Assembly (NCBI GenBank): GCA_021531775.1
Contig: JAFBIU010000022.1
Location: forward strand, 1 to 64,000
DNA: 64,000 nt
Source: Parabacteroides distasonis
GTDB lineage: Bacteria > Bacteroidota > Bacteroidia > Bacteroidales > Tannerellaceae
Direction of reading: 5' to 3'
Positions 62,299-64,000 of this stretch are shown piece by piece. The position numbers and the translations under genes were made by a program. Each line of letters opens with the position of its first letter. Positions within the stretch are counted from its first letter, which is position 1. Below the pieces are notes generated by a model that was given only the letters and a program-made list of their open reading frames with translations, searched no databases and was not told the DNA's origin.

Positions 62299-63438
62299 AT
62301 GTTACAGTATAATATTGATTTGTCCGGTAAGACTATTCTTCTTACCGGAGTAGCCGGTTTTATCGGCAGCAATTTGGCCAAACGACTGTTGGCCGATTAT
62401 CAAGACATCCGGATCATCGGCATTGACAGCATCACAGACTACTATGATGTTCGTCTCAAAGAAGAACGGTTGCACCAATTAGGCATACAGAATCTACAGG
62501 AGCCCTCCGAATCGGCCGATTCACGATTCCGTTTTATCCGAGGCGATATAGCAGACCGGATCATGGTAGATCTGCTGTTTGATGCCTATCATCCGCAAGT
62601 AGTTGTCAATCTGGCTGCTCAAGCAGGAGTCCGTTACAGCATTACCAATCCGGATGCCTATATCCAAAGCAACCTAATTGGTTTCTATAACATCTTGGAG
62701 GCTTGTCGTCATCATGAAGTGGAACACTTGGTTTATGCCAGTTCCAGTAGCGTCTATGGAACCAACAAGAAGATCCCCTATTCTACGGAGGATAAGGTGG
62801 ATAATCCGGTCAGCCTCTATGCCGCCACGAAGAAGAGCAACGAACTGATGGCCCATGCCTACAGTAAACTCTATAATATTCCAAGCACTGGTTTACGTTT
62901 CTTTACGGTTTATGGCCCAGCAGGTCGTCCCGATATGGCCTACTTTGGTTTCACGAACAAGCTGATGAAAGGGGAGAAGATCCAGATCTTCAATTACGGG
63001 AACTGCCAACGTGACTTTACCTACGTGGATGACATTGTCGAAGGCATTGTTAGGGTGATGCAACATGTACCCGAAAAGAGCACTGGCGAGGACGGCCTTC
63101 CTGTTCCTCCCTATACATTATATAATATAGGAAACAACCATCCGGAGAATCTGCTGGATTTTGTCCAGATCCTACAAGAGGAACTGGTACGAGCAGGAGT
63201 CCTTCCGAAAGAATACGATTTCGAAGCACACAAAGAACTGGTTCCCATGCAAGCCGGAGATGTTCCAGTGACTTATGCCGATACTTCTGCCTTGGAACGG
63301 GACTTTGGTTTCAAACCCCAAACCTCCTTGCGCGAAGGATTGAGGAAGTTTGCGGAATGGTATTCGGGATATTATCAACCATCCGCGAATATAGCTTCAT
63401 GGGGTCGCGAAGATATCTTCTCAAGCCAACGAAGGTAA
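62299..63438 (+). CDS. UDP-glucuronate 4-epimerase-like NAD-dependent epimerase
   Basis: 379 aa from ATG 62299; a TTG at 62263 is less likely. Extended SDR: TGVAGFIGSN near residue 17, SSSSVYGTNKK, and the catalytic YAATKKSNE (Tyr/Lys). The TVYGPAGRPDMA stretch is typical of CapI/UDP-GlcA epimerases. First sugar gene of the polysaccharide locus. The last ~17 residues (NIASWGREDIFSSQRR) are encoded by the dispersed repeat at 63383-63439. Confidence 0.9.
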   Translation: MLQYNIDLSGKTILLTGVAGFIGSNLAKRLLADYQDIRIIGIDSITDYYDVRLKEERLHQLGIQNLQEPSESADSRFRFIRGDIADRIMVDLLFDAYHPQVVVNLAAQAGVRYSITNPDAYIQSNLIGFYNILEACRHHEVEHLVYASSSSVYGTNKKIPYSTEDKVDNPVSLYAATKKSNELMAHAYSKLYNIPSTGLRFFTVYGPAGRPDMAYFGFTNKLMKGEKIQIFNYGNCQRDFTYVDDIVEGIVRVMQHVPEKSTGEDGLPVPPYTLYNIGNNHPENLLDFVQILQEELVRAGVLPKEYDFEAHKELVPMQAGDVPVTYADTSALERDFGFKPQTSLREGLRKFAEWYSGYYQPSANIASWGREDIFSSQRR

Positions 63439-63439
63439 T
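63383..63439. repeat. dispersed palindromic repeat, copy 2
   Basis: Matches the 57-bp element at 29882-29938 at 48 positions; the palindrome core CGAAGATATCTTC is kept but its outer arms differ. Lies inside the 3' end of the epimerase gene and supplies its last codons and stop. Confidence 0.75.
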
Positions 63440-63510
63440 CTCGAGAGAATGGCAGTACCCATAGCGTTTTGCGGCTGACGCTTATCAACTGTCCAAAATT
63501 GTGTTAGATA

Positions 63511-63518
63511 TATTTTTG
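63511..63518 (+). promoter_or_regulatory. possible -7 element in gene-free region (TATTTTTG)
   Basis: TATTTTTG just before the hairpin at 63522. No gene follows for 470 bases. Confidence 0.3.
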
Positions 63519-63521
63519 GGT

Positions 63522-63576
63522 GGTGAAGGGGATTAATGACGGGAGGGTTAAGAGGTTCCGGTCATCTCCCTTCACC
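63522..63576 (+). other. strong hairpin in gene-free region
   Basis: GGTGAAGGG pairs with CCCTTCACC (9 bp), with ATGAC/GTCAT inside. TTT follows, not a long U run. Could be part of a leader RNA, an ncRNA or a weak terminator of the epimerase transcript. Confidence 0.4.
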
Positions 63577-63748
63577 TTTGCACAAAATGGAGCAAGATAG
63601 TAAAAACGGGAACCTCCATCAAATCTGGAGTAAGCGATAGGGCTTGGGTCGTATAAAGAATTGAAAGCAAGCAACATCTACCCCATGTATAAATCGTTCC
63701 AAGTGACTGGAAGTCGCTCACTGGAACCAACTTAGATGGTGCTCCAAT

Positions 63749-63886
63749 CCGACTGTAAATCGCTTTTCAAACGAACTGTAATCGGCTGTTCAAGCCGTTA
63801 GTATAACTAAGGACTAACCGTAAGTATAACCAAGGAAGAACCGTAAGTATAACCGATGAGTAGCCGTTAGTATAACTAAGAAAGAG
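63749..63886 (+). repeat. 23-bp tandem repeat array
   Basis: Four clear 23-bp units start at 63795, 63818, 63841 and 63864. They share CCGTWAGTATAACY at the start and agree at 18-19 of 23 positions for the pairs compared. Two degenerate units (63749 and 63772) keep the same phase. No spacers, so not CRISPR. Located 67 bases upstream of the next -7 element. The gap 63440-63991 contains no other gene. Confidence 0.85.
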
Positions 63887-63952
63887 CCTTCAGTTAATGG
63901 TTTGGGAAGTGAAAATAAATACCCAAGATTAGGCACAATTCATATTAATGGC

Positions 63953-63960
63953 TATATTTG
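63953..63960 (+). promoter_or_regulatory. -7 element at window end (TATATTTG)
   Basis: TATATTTG 31 bases before an ATG at 63992. Confidence 0.55.
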
Positions 63961-63991
63961 CAAAAGCATAGAATATCAAGAATAACGAGTT

Positions 63992-64000
63992 ATGAAGTCA
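63992..64000 (+). CDS. start of a gene running out of the window
   Basis: ATG AAG TCA after a good promoter motif. Only three codons (MKS) are visible, so nothing can be said about the product. Likely the next gene of the polysaccharide region. Confidence 0.35.

Noticed and set aside
63749-63886. CRISPR array
   Set aside because: The 23-bp units are directly adjacent, without unique spacers, and no cas gene is near.

Overview
The window looks like a chromosomal segment of a gut Bacteroidales bacterium, most likely Parabacteroides or a close relative. This rests on the TAnnTTTG promoter signature in front of many genes, frequent absence of Shine-Dalgarno sequences, Bacteroidales-type proteins (DUF4295 beside L28/L33, DUF3843, DUF2764 inside a V-ATPase operon) and an UpxY-type NusG paralogue that opens a surface polysaccharide locus. 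The genus is inferred; no 16S sequence is present.

Layout. 1-80: 3' end of a 5S rRNA gene and its terminator. 209-2795: secreted esterase, MurNAc-kinase-like ATPase and MurQ, a cell-wall amino sugar salvage group. 2839-6520: an uncharacterised protein, a DNA glycosylase-like protein, tRNA-Trp, guaA and convergent xpt (guanine nucleotide supply). 6599-10724 (minus): DnaJ/TerB protein, an ATPase-TOPRIM fusion that resembles defence proteins, and an ArnT-like glycosyltransferase. 10961-18472: a seven-gene V-type ATPase operon (E, DUF2764, A, B, D, I, K) whose rotor residues suggest Na+. 19164-23714 (minus): a tight five-gene operon of radical SAM enzyme, GT1, unknown protein, GtrA and GT2. 23841-36901: housekeeping and transport genes, including the ABC-F protein EttA and the rpmB-rpmG-DUF4295 operon.

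36937-48685 is the most accessory part. After mnmE, an esterase and an HD protein comes a graveyard of gene remnants (Fic protein, flavin reductase) and a Crp/Fnr regulator whose leader and first codons are a copy of those of the reductase gene 2 kb downstream. That reductase is a four-module sulfur-relay protein (CoA-disulfide reductase, rhodanese, TusA, DsrE-like). It sits with two Cys-rich small proteins (one YgbA-like) and a TauE/SafE exporter, which suggests a sulfur or nitrosative stress island. A three-gene module of small proteins (DUF4160 last) follows.

48661-60074 is again mostly housekeeping: S9 peptidase, LMW phosphatase, pepT, gcvT, MocA-type oxidoreductase, DUF3843, an S4 protein, pth, rplY and a PurF-like protein without its catalytic cysteine. 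60301-60534 holds SRP RNA and tRNA-Thr in one unit. From 60656 to the end lies the start of a polysaccharide locus: a long structured leader, an UpxY antiterminator, a roughly 195-bp segment bounded by 24-bp inverted repeats with an outward promoter motif (a probable invertible switch), a UDP-glucuronate epimerase-like gene whose 3' end is formed by a dispersed palindromic repeat, and a gene-free stretch with a 23-bp tandem repeat array just upstream of the next promoter.
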